A stretch of 64,000 bases of DNA from CBDBCU01 sp965242615. GTDB lineage: Bacteria > Chloroflexota > Dehalococcoidia > Lucifugimonadales > UBA3495. Made by a program: the position numbers and the translations under genes. Below, piece by piece: positions 51,192-59,618 of the stretch (its first letter is position 1; each line of letters opens with the position of its first letter). Under the pieces are notes generated by a model, which made no database searches, was not told the DNA's origin, and saw only the letters and a list, made by a program, of their open reading frames with translations. The DNA is taken from contig CBDESR010000005.1 in NCBI GenBank assembly GCA_965242615.1, positions 1,302,001 to 1,366,000 on the forward strand. Direction: 5' to 3'.

Positions 51192-51515
51192 TACTTCAAA
51201 GATGCCTCAAACCGTGAACCCAAAGAACTGGCCCCCGGCGCGCGCATCCGCACCTTTTGGGGCGACAATATGCTCCTGTCCCTGGTGGAAATTGACGCCC
51301 ATTCCGAAGTCCCCCTGCACACCCACCCCCACGAACAGGGCGGCATCCTGGTCTCCGGGGAAATGGAAATGGGCATCGGCGGCGAAGTGAAAACCCTGCA
51401 ACCCGGCGATCTGTACCTCATCCCCGGCAACATCCCCCACTACGCCAAGTGCAATGCAACCCCCGCCTTGGCCTTGGATATTTTCAGCCCGGTACGCGAG
51501 GAATTCCTGTATTAG
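51192..51515 (+). CDS. cupin-domain protein without a normal start codon
   Basis: The frame encodes a small cupin. YFKDASNREPKELAPG, then IDAHSEVPLHTHPHEQGG with metal-binding His residues, and LQPGDLYLIPGNIPHYA form the two cupin motifs; FSPVREEFLY is the usual end. A ribosome-like GGAGGGAAA lies at 51175-51183, but no ATG, GTG or TTG follows in frame before 51270, which would cut off about 26 conserved residues. The expected first codon region (AGG TCC TAC) contains none. It may be inactivated at the start, use a non-standard start, or be made as a short form from ATG 51270. Confidence 0.7.
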   Translation, partial: YFKDASNREPKELAPGARIRTFWGDNMLLSLVEIDAHSEVPLHTHPHEQGGILVSGEMEMGIGGEVKTLQPGDLYLIPGNIPHYAKCNATPALALDIFSPVREEFLY

Positions 51516-51548
51516 CGGGCATTCGTATCGGGCAATGGCATACTAAAA

Positions 51549-51578
51549 CCGTCCTTCCCCTTTTCCCGGGAAGGACGG
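51549..51578. terminator. bidirectional intrinsic terminator
   Basis: An 11-bp perfect stem (CCGTCCTTCCC / GGGAAGGACGG) with an eight-base loop lies between the cupin and the convergent hicB gene. Confidence 0.75.
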
Positions 51579-51609
51579 CAAGCAAGCCGCCAAGTTATGC
51601 CCTTGCCTT

Positions 51610-52044
51610 TTACGCCGCCAAATCCTCCACCACCAGACGGCAGCCCAGCAAATCCAAGGCGCGAGTTACCTGGCTCCAGGGGGTAATGCAGTCGGGATGC
51701 ACCAGCTTTTTAATCGAGGCTTCCTGCAACCCCAACTGTCCGGCCAAGTCGGCGTAGCTGATGCCCTGGCGGCGCATTGCGGTATAAATCGACAGCTTGG
51801 TCGCCACCATCGGCGGCACGGGAATCAGTTCCTGCCCCGCCTTAACCGGGCTGGGGATGGGCAAATCCTCCTCGCACCGCACATACGCCCCCAACGCGGC
51901 CACCAGGCAATCGTGAGCTTGAAAATGGGCTTCGGTGTAGGTGTCGCCCCCGGTATGGGCGCCCTTGACGCCGGGGAAGCTAACAGTGAACCCGCCATCG
52001 GCATAGGCGCTGGCGGTAATAAGGCACGGATAGGCGTAACGCAT
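51610..52044 (-). CDS. hicB: HicB-type antitoxin with helix-turn-helix
   Basis: The 144-residue protein has the HicB fold (YPCLITASAYADGGFTVSFP, GAHTGGDTYTEAHFQAHDCL) and a C-terminal helix-turn-helix (GISYADLAGQLGLQEASIKKLV) that would bind the operon promoter. It follows a HicA-like frame by two bases. Because the toxin frame appears truncated, the antitoxin may be an orphan. Confidence 0.85.
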   Translation of the reverse strand: MRYAYPCLITASAYADGGFTVSFPGVKGAHTGGDTYTEAHFQAHDCLVAALGAYVRCEEDLPIPSPVKAGQELIPVPPMVATKLSIYTAMRRQGISYADLAGQLGLQEASIKKLVHPDCITPWSQVTRALDLLGCRLVVEDLAA

Positions 52045-52046
52045 AA

Positions 52047-52223
52047 TCAGAACTCCCTCCGGTCGATGCCCAACTCTCGAAACATCTGCATCAGCGTACC
52101 GGTTTTAATCTCGCCGTACTGTACTTGGGTACGACGGTCGCCCAAGTAAAAAGTGCCGTGGCTCCCCCGGCCTTTACGGGTTTCGTACCGCCATTCCAAC
52201 CCGTTGCGCCGGCCCCCTTTTAT
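52047..52223 (-). pseudogene. hicA: HicA toxin lacking its N-terminus
   Basis: The frame gives NGLEWRYETRKGRGSHGTFY with the GSH active-site His, then GDRRTQVQYGEIKTGTLMQMFRELGI-type HicA end. The N-terminal helix (about 12 residues) is missing: a TGA at 52224 precedes ATA AAA GGG, and the first standard start is TTG 52199 at the edge of the domain. It overlaps the end of the gene at 52220 by a few bases. A truncated toxin is the simplest reading; a non-standard ATA start cannot be excluded. Confidence 0.65.
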
Positions 52224-52420
52224 TCAGTCAACGGCCGCGGCTCCCAAACCTTCTTGATTTCCTGAAAGTCCTCGTAGGTAGCATGAGGCAGGATGCCCCG
52301 ATAAATGCCCCGCAGCGAGCGCAGTTCAGGCTTTTCCGCCGGCATCTGCGGAACGGCGGTGAGCTTGCCGCTGGACAGCCCCGGCGCCAACTGAAACCGC
52401 CAAGCAGAGTTGCCGTTCAT
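52220..52420 (-). CDS. small unknown protein, antitoxin-like
   Basis: The 66-residue protein opens with GNSAWRFQLAPGLSSGKL and ends LRGIYRGILPHATYEDFQEI. It resembles short antitoxin-like proteins in layout (basic start, acidic end), but I cannot place it in a family. ATG 52420 has GGGGGAAACC upstream. It ends against the HicA remnant, so an older toxin-antitoxin partner may have been replaced. Confidence 0.5.
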   Translation of the reverse strand: MNGNSAWRFQLAPGLSSGKLTAVPQMPAEKPELRSLRGIYRGILPHATYEDFQEIKKVWEPRPLTE

Positions 52421-52432
52421 CCGGTTTCCCCC

Positions 52433-54127
52433 TTACTGCTGATTGCCCAACTCCGGATCCAGTTCGGCGGCCCGCCGCAAATCGGCAACGGCCAGGGTTT
52501 CGTTACCTAGTTGCCGCTGTGCCAATCCCCGATTGCGGTGAGCAACGGCATCACTGGGGCTTCGGACAATAGCCCGTGTGCAATCGGCAATGGCCAAGTC
52601 ATACTCACCTTTATTGAGATAGGCATAGCCCCGGCCGTTGTAGGCAAGGGCATCTCCGGGTCTCAAGGCAATGGCTTGGCTGAGGTCAGCAATGGCCAAG
52701 TCATGCTCCCCTTTGTCGGAGTAAGCCAAGCCCCGACCGTAGTAGGCAAAGGCATAACGGGGGTTCAAGGCAATGGCTTGGCTGAAGTCAGCAATGGCTA
52801 CGTCATACTCTCCTTTGAGGCGATAAGTATCACCCCGGTAGATGTAAGCAGTTGCAAACCGGGGGTACCGGGCAATGGCTTGGCTGTAGTCAGCAATGGC
52901 CGAGTCATGCCCCCCTTTGTTCAGATAGGCACTGCCCCTGTCGAAGTAGGCATCCGCATCGTCGGGATTCAGGACAATGGCTTGGCTGAAGTCAGCAATG
53001 GCTAAGTCATGCTCCCCTTTAATCCCATAAGTATCGCCCCGGTAGATGTAAGCAGTTGTAAAACCGGGGTTTAGAGCAATAGCTTGACTGTAGTCAGCAA
53101 TCGCCAAGTCATGCTCCCCCTTCCGGCGATAGGCACCGCCCCTGTCGAAGTAGGCATCCGCATCGTCGGGGTTCAGGGCAATGGCTTGGCTGTAATCGGC
53201 AATAGCCAAGTCATACGCACCCTTGTTGGAGTAGGCATCACCCCGGCTGTAGTAGGTATCGGCATCGCCGGGGTCCAAGTCAATGGTTTGGCTGAAGTCG
53301 GCAATCGCCAACTCGTAATCTCCCTTGTCACTGTAGGCAGAGCCTCGAAAGAAGTAGGCATCGGCATCGCCGGAGTTCAGGGCAATGGCTTGGCTGAAGT
53401 CGGCGATTGCCAAGTCGTGATCCCCCTTGTCACTGTAGGCAATGCCCCGGCTACGGTATGTGTCTGCATAGCCAAAGTTCAGGGCGATGGCTTGGCTGAA
53501 GTCGGCAACAGACAACTCATACTCACCATTGCGGAGATATGCCATGCCCCGATAGCAGTAGGCAACAGCAAAGTCAGGGTTCAGAGTAATGGAGCGATTG
53601 TAGTCAGCAATGGCCAAGTCGTCCGCTCCCTTGCCGGAGCAGGCGTTTCCCCGGATGTAGTAGGCATAGGCATCGTCGGGGTCCACGGCAATAATCTGAC
53701 TGAAATCTGCAATCGCCGCGTCGTATTCTCCTTTGTCATGATAGGCATAGCCCCGACTGTAGTAGTAGGCAGACGCATTGCCGGGGTTCAGGACAAGGGC
53801 TTGGCTGAAGTCGGCAATCGCCAAGTCATGCTCGCCTTTGCTGAGGTAGGCATCGCCACGGGTGTCCCAAGCAAAGTCGTCCTCGGGAGTCAAGACGATA
53901 ACTTGGCTGAAGTCGGCGAGTGCCGAGGCATACTCTCCATTTTCAAGATAGGCAACGCCCCGGTTGTAGTAAGCAGTCGCATCGCCAAGGTCCAAGGCGA
54001 TGGCTTGGCTGTATCTGGCAATTGCCAAGTCGCACTCAAATTTGTTCCGATAGACGTTGACCCGGTTGCGGTACGCCGCCGCATCCCCCAAGTCGCCGCC
54101 CCGCTCCAACCCGCTGAACTTCACCAT
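52433..54127 (-). CDS. tetratricopeptide (TPR) repeat protein
   Basis: The 564-residue protein consists of about 15 TPR units of 34 residues, with the recurring pattern AYYNRGxAYxxKGEYDLAIADFSQAI. The units are unusually alike in both protein and DNA. There is no signal peptide, membrane helix or extra domain, so it is a cytoplasmic protein-binding scaffold. GGAGCGGAGCAA precedes ATG. Near-identical repeats make the gene prone to change in length by recombination, and may also mislead assembly. Confidence 0.88.
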   Translation of the reverse strand: MVKFSGLERGGDLGDAAAYRNRVNVYRNKFECDLAIARYSQAIALDLGDATAYYNRGVAYLENGEYASALADFSQVIVLTPEDDFAWDTRGDAYLSKGEHDLAIADFSQALVLNPGNASAYYYSRGYAYHDKGEYDAAIADFSQIIAVDPDDAYAYYIRGNACSGKGADDLAIADYNRSITLNPDFAVAYCYRGMAYLRNGEYELSVADFSQAIALNFGYADTYRSRGIAYSDKGDHDLAIADFSQAIALNSGDADAYFFRGSAYSDKGDYELAIADFSQTIDLDPGDADTYYSRGDAYSNKGAYDLAIADYSQAIALNPDDADAYFDRGGAYRRKGEHDLAIADYSQAIALNPGFTTAYIYRGDTYGIKGEHDLAIADFSQAIVLNPDDADAYFDRGSAYLNKGGHDSAIADYSQAIARYPRFATAYIYRGDTYRLKGEYDVAIADFSQAIALNPRYAFAYYGRGLAYSDKGEHDLAIADLSQAIALRPGDALAYNGRGYAYLNKGEYDLAIADCTRAIVRSPSDAVAHRNRGLAQRQLGNETLAVADLRRAAELDPELGNQQ

Positions 54128-54204
54128 TTGCTCCGCTCCTGCTCCCGTTCCTTGTCCGGTATAACCGTTCCAGCATTACCCGCCCATTATACCCACCGCC
54201 CCGC

Positions 54205-55143
54205 CTACTCCGCCAGCAGGCCGATACCCGTCCACCAGTGCTTGCCCTTGCCGCGCCGCCGCCGTTGAAAGCCCTGGGCCGTCAACTGCATCCCGAAAGT
54301 GCGCTGCGGCAGCGGCTCCCGCCCCTGTTCCTGACACCAATCGCTATAAGCCTGATAAAAGTCTTTGGCAATTATCAGGGCATCATTGCCCACCACGCAG
54401 CGGGCGGTGACGAACTCGGCAACTTCGGTCAGCGGCGATTTCTCCCCGGACTCCGCCGCCCGGGCGGCCGCCGCCGCGGCTTTAGCCGCCGCTTCCCGTT
54501 CCGCTTCGGCCTGCGCGGCGGCCAGAGCCTTGGCTTCCTCCGCCAAATGCGCCTTTTCCACCTGCTCGCTGCAATACTGGAGCAGCGCCATATAGCGTTG
54601 CAGCCCGCCGAAATCGTCCCACAGCACTTCCTTGCCATCGAGGATCGAGGCGTCGAGGGTAAATTCCACCGGCTTGACCTCGAAGCGATGCCGGTAATCC
54701 GGGGGGCAGACCCACACCGGGGAAAGCAAATCCCGGCTCATCGTGTTGCTGAGCAGGTACAGAGCGCAGCGGGCGGCTTTAAGGTCCGGATCCGGGTCTT
54801 GCAGCGGCTGACCCTTGTAGGTCATTTCCATCGTGCGGTGGGTCTGGATAGCGGAGAAGGCGAACGAGCCGCGTATCTGGTTGTTGATGCAGCGCACCAG
54901 TTCCCGGTTGTCCCGCAGCTTCAAGGGCGCATCCACCTCCACCGTGTCATCATTCAACGCCTTGAACTCCGTCTTGCCCGGCACATAGGCGGCGGTGATG
55001 ACCCCGCGCTGCGCGGCCGCCCACAACGCAATGGACAGGGCCAAGTTCTCCTTGACCATCTTAATGTTCGATGCGGATGGCACCACGGCAATACCCCCTG
55101 AACTAGCGGAAGGGTTTCCGCTTCCCCCATTTTCCTGCTGCAA
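54205..55143 (-). CDS. protein with phage-primase-type C-terminal winged helix
   Basis: The 312-residue protein has an N-terminal alpha/beta region (LALSIALWAAAQRGV, RDNRELVRCINNQIRGSFA), an Ala/Glu coiled coil (residues 190-225), and a C-terminal winged-helix domain. FVTARCVVGNDALIIAKDFY, SDWCQEQGREPLPQRTFGM and KGKHWWTGIGL in that domain resemble the end of D5-type phage or plasmid primase-helicases. It lacks any helicase or primase motif. It may be a DNA-binding protein of prophage origin. The start is TTG, behind AGGAGGT. Confidence 0.6.
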   Translation of the reverse strand: MQQENGGSGNPSASSGGIAVVPSASNIKMVKENLALSIALWAAAQRGVITAAYVPGKTEFKALNDDTVEVDAPLKLRDNRELVRCINNQIRGSFAFSAIQTHRTMEMTYKGQPLQDPDPDLKAARCALYLLSNTMSRDLLSPVWVCPPDYRHRFEVKPVEFTLDASILDGKEVLWDDFGGLQRYMALLQYCSEQVEKAHLAEEAKALAAAQAEAEREAAAKAAAAAARAAESGEKSPLTEVAEFVTARCVVGNDALIIAKDFYQAYSDWCQEQGREPLPQRTFGMQLTAQGFQRRRRGKGKHWWTGIGLLAE

Positions 55144-55249
55144 CCCGTCCTACCTCCTGGCGGCGGCAAGCCGCCCCGGATGTGGCTAATCAGCAACGCC
55201 GCCGGCCGCGCCGGAATTAAACCGGCGCCCTAACCCGGCGGCCCGCCGG

Positions 55250-56221
55250 CTACTGGTTAATGTCCATCACCACTTTGATGATGTTGTCCTGACGCTGTTC
55301 GTACATATCGTACGCCTGCTGCACCTGGGAAAAGGGCAGCCGGTGGGTAATCATCTGGGCCGGGTCGCACCAGCCGCGCTGCCGCAATCCCACCAAATCC
55401 TGAATCTGGCTGATCGGATCGCCGCTGCGCGCCCCGGTCGTCGGGATGATGATGGGCTGCTTTTCCATCAGCAGGTTATGCTCCAGCGGCACATAATGGT
55501 CGCTCTGGATGCCGAACAGAATAACCTGCCCGAACTGTTTAACCAGCCCGAAAGCCAGGTTAAAGGTGTCCGGGTAGCCAGCCGCCTCGACCACCACATC
55601 CGCGCCCTGGCCCCGGGTAATTTCCATTACCGCTTCCCGCAAATCCTCTTTATCCGGGTTGACGGTATGGGTTGCGCCCATAGTGCGCGCCTTGTCCAGC
55701 CGGTAGTCCAGCAAATCGGCGGCGATAACATTCCGCGCCCCCATATTGGCCGTCAGCATCGTAAAGCTCAGCCCGATACTGCCTTGCCCCAACACCAGCA
55801 CATTCTTTTGCAGCACCGTCCCCATCTGCCGGCAAGAGTATAGCACGGTGCCGGTCGGCTGGCACATCACCCACTCCTCCAGCGGCCCCTCCTCCGGCAG
55901 CAGAATCATCCGCCCGGGATGGGAAACCAGATACTCCATCAGCCCGCCGGTGCCGCGTTCCGGGATGACGATAACCCGCTGCCCTTCGTGGTAGGCGTCG
56001 GTGCGGCTTTCCACCACCACGCCGGCCAATTCGTGGCAGGGGCGGCCCGGCTGCATCGGATAATTCTCCTCCGGCTCAATGGGCCCGTAGCCGTGGCGGA
56101 TGTCGCTGCCGCAGACCGAAACCCGCTCCAGCTTAATCAGGCACTGGCCGTCATTGGCTTGGGGCATCTCCAGTTCCACGAAGTCAAACTGCTTGGGGGC
56201 GGCCAGTCGGGCTGCTTTCAT
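55250..56221 (-). CDS. zinc-type medium-chain dehydrogenase
   Basis: The 323-residue protein is a medium-chain dehydrogenase/reductase. Catalytic ligands lie in VSVCGSDIRHGYG and PCHELAGVV, and the nucleotide site is VLGQGSIGLSFTML. The structural-zinc Cys loop is absent (RGTGGLMEYL replaces it), as in sorbitol- and threonine-dehydrogenase relatives that have only one zinc. The substrate is not clear. GGAGCAGAGAAAGTT precedes ATG. It stands alone with about 240 non-coding bases upstream. Confidence 0.88.
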   Translation of the reverse strand: MKAARLAAPKQFDFVELEMPQANDGQCLIKLERVSVCGSDIRHGYGPIEPEENYPMQPGRPCHELAGVVVESRTDAYHEGQRVIVIPERGTGGLMEYLVSHPGRMILLPEEGPLEEWVMCQPTGTVLYSCRQMGTVLQKNVLVLGQGSIGLSFTMLTANMGARNVIAADLLDYRLDKARTMGATHTVNPDKEDLREAVMEITRGQGADVVVEAAGYPDTFNLAFGLVKQFGQVILFGIQSDHYVPLEHNLLMEKQPIIIPTTGARSGDPISQIQDLVGLRQRGWCDPAQMITHRLPFSQVQQAYDMYEQRQDNIIKVVMDINQ

Positions 56222-56459
56222 AACTTTCTCTGCTCCGGCAAGTCAAAATTGTCCGGTTCCAGTCCGGTCAAAGCGGTCAAAATCCCGGCGGCCCCGCCGC
56301 CGCTAGGTTCCGCCTGTAATAATAATTGCTAACTTGCCGCGGGGCAAGACACTTGGGCAACTTAATTGGCAGATTATTGCCGTTTGATTTTGGGGAATTG
56401 GGGGATGTAGGGCTAATTCCGTCCCGTCCCTACAATGTCCGTTGCTGTTATCCCCCCTT

Positions 56460-57779
56460 TCACTCCCCCGTCCCCTCCACATACTCCACAAACTCTCGGT
56501 AACTGCCGAATTGGGCGGCCCTTTCCAGAAAATCCTTCAAGCTCGCACTGCGCCGCCGCAGCTCCCATACTTGCCCCCCGATGGGGCTGACCGAACCCGG
56601 CCCGGTGGCATAGCTGCCGTAAAAGGCAAAATAGGCTTGGTTCAGCTTGCGAATGTAGTAGTTATTGGCGACAAAGTATTGCCGCCGCCGCTCCATATAC
56701 GCCTCCGCCGCCTCAATCTCCCCGGCCGCCAGCAGCTCCTCAGTGCGGATGCGGGTCTGCCGCATCTCGGCGGTAAAGTCAAAGCCGCCGGCCGGTACGA
56801 CCGGCAACGGCGGCGGCTCGTCTGATGATGCGGCGGCAGTAATCAGGTTCGGCGGCCGTGGCCGACCGGTCATCGCCGCCCACGCCAAATCGCCCAACTC
56901 CGCGCCCGCTACGGACGCCACCGTTTCATTCAGCGTCAGCATCTCCGGGCTGGCTTGAAAGTTGCGGCCCAAAGGTCGAAAAAACAGCCACTGGTGCAGC
57001 CATTCGTGGGCCGTGATTTCCAGAGCGTAGCGCAGTCCCACCGTATCCAGCACGATGCTGGGATAGACCGACAACCCGCCGGTGTCCTCGACCAGGGCCG
57101 ACAAGTTAGCCGCGCGCAACAGTTCCTCCTCAATCTCCCCTTTGACCGCGACGCTGAGCCCGGGACGCAGCAGTACCGACTGCTGCCGCGCGATGCGCTC
57201 CCGCGGGGAAACCACCAGTACGCTCGGCGGCCCGCCAAACACCGCATCCACCGGGGGAAAGACGCCGCCCCAGGGCGCGGTTATGCCCTGCGCCGCCAAA
57301 ACCTCGGACAGTTCCGCCTCAACCGTCGCCTCCGCCGCCGGCCGCAGTTGTTGCCGCCGCCGCTCCCGGCGGGACAGCGCGGTCAGTTCCTGTACCGTCG
57401 TCGGCCGGTAGGCAACGGTGTTTTGTCGCTGCCGCCGCGCCCAACGCCGCTGTTCCTGTCCCAGGGCAAAGAATTCCTGAGCTTGCGCCAGCCGCTCCGC
57501 CCGGGGCAATTCCTCCCGGCCCGGCCACAAAGCCGCCAACCACCGCAGCCCCTTATCCGGCAGGTGGTTCAACTCCCAAGCAACAATGCTGTAGCGGTAA
57601 GGGGCGGCCGCCAAATCTACCGCCGAAGGCCGATAATCGCCGCCGCCGGCCGCCAGCAGCACCCCGCTCAATAGCAGCAGCAGCAACGCCCGGCGCAACC
57701 GCCGCCAAACCCGCCGGGCCAGATCCCGGCCCCCGGCCGGCGCCGCCGTTTCAGAGCTATAGCCAGGAAAGCAATCCAC
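56460..57779 (-). CDS. membrane-anchored HEXXH zinc metallopeptidase
   Basis: The 439-residue protein has one N-terminal membrane helix (RALLLLLLSGVLLAAGGG), a helical region, and a metallopeptidase core ITAHEWLHQWLFF with the HEXXH motif; a Glu in TLNETVASVAGAE may be the third ligand. I cannot assign a named peptidase family. GTG 57779 is chosen because the helix starts soon after; the frame extends further upstream but overlaps the next gene. It lies 20 bases after the RuvC-like gene and probably belongs to the same transcript. Confidence 0.72.
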   Translation of the reverse strand: MDCFPGYSSETAAPAGGRDLARRVWRRLRRALLLLLLSGVLLAAGGGDYRPSAVDLAAAPYRYSIVAWELNHLPDKGLRWLAALWPGREELPRAERLAQAQEFFALGQEQRRWARRQRQNTVAYRPTTVQELTALSRRERRRQQLRPAAEATVEAELSEVLAAQGITAPWGGVFPPVDAVFGGPPSVLVVSPRERIARQQSVLLRPGLSVAVKGEIEEELLRAANLSALVEDTGGLSVYPSIVLDTVGLRYALEITAHEWLHQWLFFRPLGRNFQASPEMLTLNETVASVAGAELGDLAWAAMTGRPRPPNLITAAASSDEPPPLPVVPAGGFDFTAEMRQTRIRTEELLAAGEIEAAEAYMERRRQYFVANNYYIRKLNQAYFAFYGSYATGPGSVSPIGGQVWELRRRSASLKDFLERAAQFGSYREFVEYVEGTGE

Positions 57780-57799
57780 CCCAAAATGATACCACGCCG

Positions 57800-58312
57800 C
57801 TACCGCCCGTTGCCCCAGCGGTCCAAATGGCAGCAGCCCACCGCCAAAGCCGCCCATTCCTGCGTGCTTTTCGGACAGCCAATCAGTTCCAGCCGCACCA
57901 TCACCGCATAAGCCAGCTGCTCCGGCGGCGCCCGGGAATGTCCCAGCAGCGCCGCCCGTACGACCGTAGCCGGATAGGTGTAAAGCGGCAAACGGCAGCC
58001 CGCCGACCACTGCGCCAACGCCGTATCCAGCAGTTCCAACGCCGGCTCCGGCCAGCGCACCCCCGCCGGCTGCCCGTAGGCAATGGCCGCCGGCTCACAC
58101 CACGCCGCCAATTTATCCAACGCCGCCGCCAGATGCCGCACCCGGTCCACGGCGTCCAGCCGCCGCTGCCGCGGCAGTCGGATGTTGCCGGTCTCCCCGG
58201 CCCGCTTTCCCCGGAACACCGCCCAACCGGTTTCCCGCACCCCGGCATTCAACGCCAGCAGCGCCGGCCCGCCCGCCAAATCCGCCCTTGGCGTATAATG
58301 GCCGCCGGTCAC
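57800..58312 (-). CDS. RuvC-like protein with degenerate active site
   Basis: The 170-residue protein follows the RuvC resolvase fold: ALLALNAGVRETGWAVF where resolvases have DPG, then AIAYGQPAGVRW where they have an E in IEQ, and TQEWAALAVGCCHLDR where they have DxxDA. Asn and Tyr stand in for two acidic metal ligands, so nuclease activity is doubtful. It may be a structural or DNA-binding derivative. Its ATG overlaps the stop of a zinc-ribbon gene by four bases. Confidence 0.62.
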   Translation of the reverse strand: MTGGHYTPRADLAGGPALLALNAGVRETGWAVFRGKRAGETGNIRLPRQRRLDAVDRVRHLAAALDKLAAWCEPAAIAYGQPAGVRWPEPALELLDTALAQWSAGCRLPLYTYPATVVRAALLGHSRAPPEQLAYAVMVRLELIGCPKSTQEWAALAVGCCHLDRWGNGR

Positions 58313-58590
58313 CGGATTACCGCCGGGCCCGCCGGATACCCCGTCCCGGATAGAACCGCCGCCTCCTTTTCCGCCGCCCGGTTCGTTTCCGGCCCGGGCA
58401 ATGCCGTCCCCGGCAAGACAATGGGAAAGGTCGGACTAGCGGCTGCGGCCGGCGGTTCAGCCGCCGGTTCGCCCCGCCGGTACAAGCCCACATAGTAGCA
58501 ACTCCCGCATTGCAGGCAAATCCAGTCCCCGCAATCCCGGGCCAAATCGCCGCCGCATTTCCGGCAGCCCTTCAACAGATAATCGTTCAT
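58309..58590 (-). CDS. zinc-ribbon protein
   Basis: The 93-residue protein has CRKCGGDL and CLQCGSCYY, two CxxC knuckles of a zinc ribbon, then a Pro/Ala-rich tail with no structure I recognise. ATG 58590 has GGAGGCAAGG upstream. It leads the three-gene row with the RuvC-like and peptidase genes, to which it is translationally coupled. Confidence 0.72.
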   Translation of the reverse strand: MNDYLLKGCRKCGGDLARDCGDWICLQCGSCYYVGLYRRGEPAAEPPAAAASPTFPIVLPGTALPGPETNRAAEKEAAVLSGTGYPAGPAVIR

Positions 58591-58854
58591 CCTTGCCTCC
58601 GATGTTTGTCCGCTGCCTTGACCAAGCAATAAAGAATTATTGTTCTATATCATCCGTCAATTGTCAAGACCCCACAGCCGGCAATTTGGAACTGTGAGGA
58701 AACCGGATTCCCGTTGGCACGAGCCGGGCGGTAGGCAGAACGGCGAAACGCCTGTAAGGTTCAAGTATATGCCACCGCCCTTGACGCCGTCGCCAATCCC
58801 CGGCATAATGCCTCCACCAACCAGCCCCCTTAACCCAACAGCAAAGGAGCCACG

Positions 58855-59160
58855 ATGACCACTTTGGAACGGGAACCGATCCAGCTGCTCGGCTATCTGG
58901 AAGGTCGGATTGAGGAGCAGTCCGCCGCCATCCAGGAGATAAAAGACGGGCAGCAGCAAATCCTCGCCCGCTTTGACCAGATGCAGACCTTTATGGTCAA
59001 CCGCATGGACCAGATCCAAGCCGAGTCCAACAGCAAGATTGACCAAGTAGAAGCCCGGGTCACTAGCCGCATCGATCGGGTGTTTATGGCCTTGGCCGGA
59101 TTGGCCACCGGGATCATTGTCACCCAATTCGGCGTGATAGTTACCCTCCTCTTGCAGTAG
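58855..59160 (+). CDS. coiled-coil membrane-anchored protein, copy A
   Basis: The 101-residue protein is a coiled coil (LEGRIEEQSAAIQEI, MNRMDQIQAESNSKID-like) with one C-terminal membrane helix (LAGLATGIIVTQFGVIVTLLL). It is nearly identical to copy B at 59220 outside an internal stretch. The upstream 25 bases, including AGCAAAGGAGCCAC, are duplicated too. Function is unknown; it resembles DUF1640-like proteins. Confidence 0.72.
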   Translation: MTTLEREPIQLLGYLEGRIEEQSAAIQEIKDGQQQILARFDQMQTFMVNRMDQIQAESNSKIDQVEARVTSRIDRVFMALAGLATGIIVTQFGVIVTLLLQ

Positions 59161-59219
59161 CCGCCCCGGCCCGCCGGCGGAACTCCTTACGACCTTAACC
59201 CAACAGCAAAGGAGCCACT

Positions 59220-59591
59220 ATGACCACTTTGGAACGGGAACCGATCCAGCTGCTCGGCTATCTGGAAGGGCGGATTGAGGAGCAGTCCGCCGCCATTCAG
59301 GAGATAAAAGACGGGCAGCAGCAAATCCTCGCCCGCTTTGACCAGATGCAGACCTTTATGGTCCATCGCATGGATCAAATCCACGCCGAGGTCAACGACA
59401 AGATTGACCGCGCCCACGCCGAGTCCAACAGCAAGATTGACCGCGCTTACGCCGAGCTCAACAACAAAATTGACCAGGTGGAAGCTCGGGTCTCCAGCCG
59501 CATCGACCGGGTGTTTATGGCCTTGGCCGGATTGGCCACCGGCATCATTGTCACCCAATTCGGCGTGATAGTTACCCTCCTCTTGCGGTAG
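59220..59591 (+). CDS. coiled-coil membrane-anchored protein, copy B
   Basis: The 123-residue protein is copy A with about 22 more residues of coiled coil (repeats of NDKIDRAHAESNSKIDRAYAE type). The membrane helix and the first 47 residues are the same. The difference in length is a multiple of the 11-residue heptad-like unit, as expected of slippage. It is 59 bases downstream of copy A. Confidence 0.72.
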   Translation: MTTLEREPIQLLGYLEGRIEEQSAAIQEIKDGQQQILARFDQMQTFMVHRMDQIHAEVNDKIDRAHAESNSKIDRAYAELNNKIDQVEARVSSRIDRVFMALAGLATGIIVTQFGVIVTLLLR

Positions 59592-59618
59592 CCACCTATC
59601 CCGCCGGCGGAACTCCTT

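Noticed and set aside
52511..54268. Long plus-strand frames with repeated VVGIGIAGVQGN
   Set aside because: They are the antisense of the TPR repeat gene.
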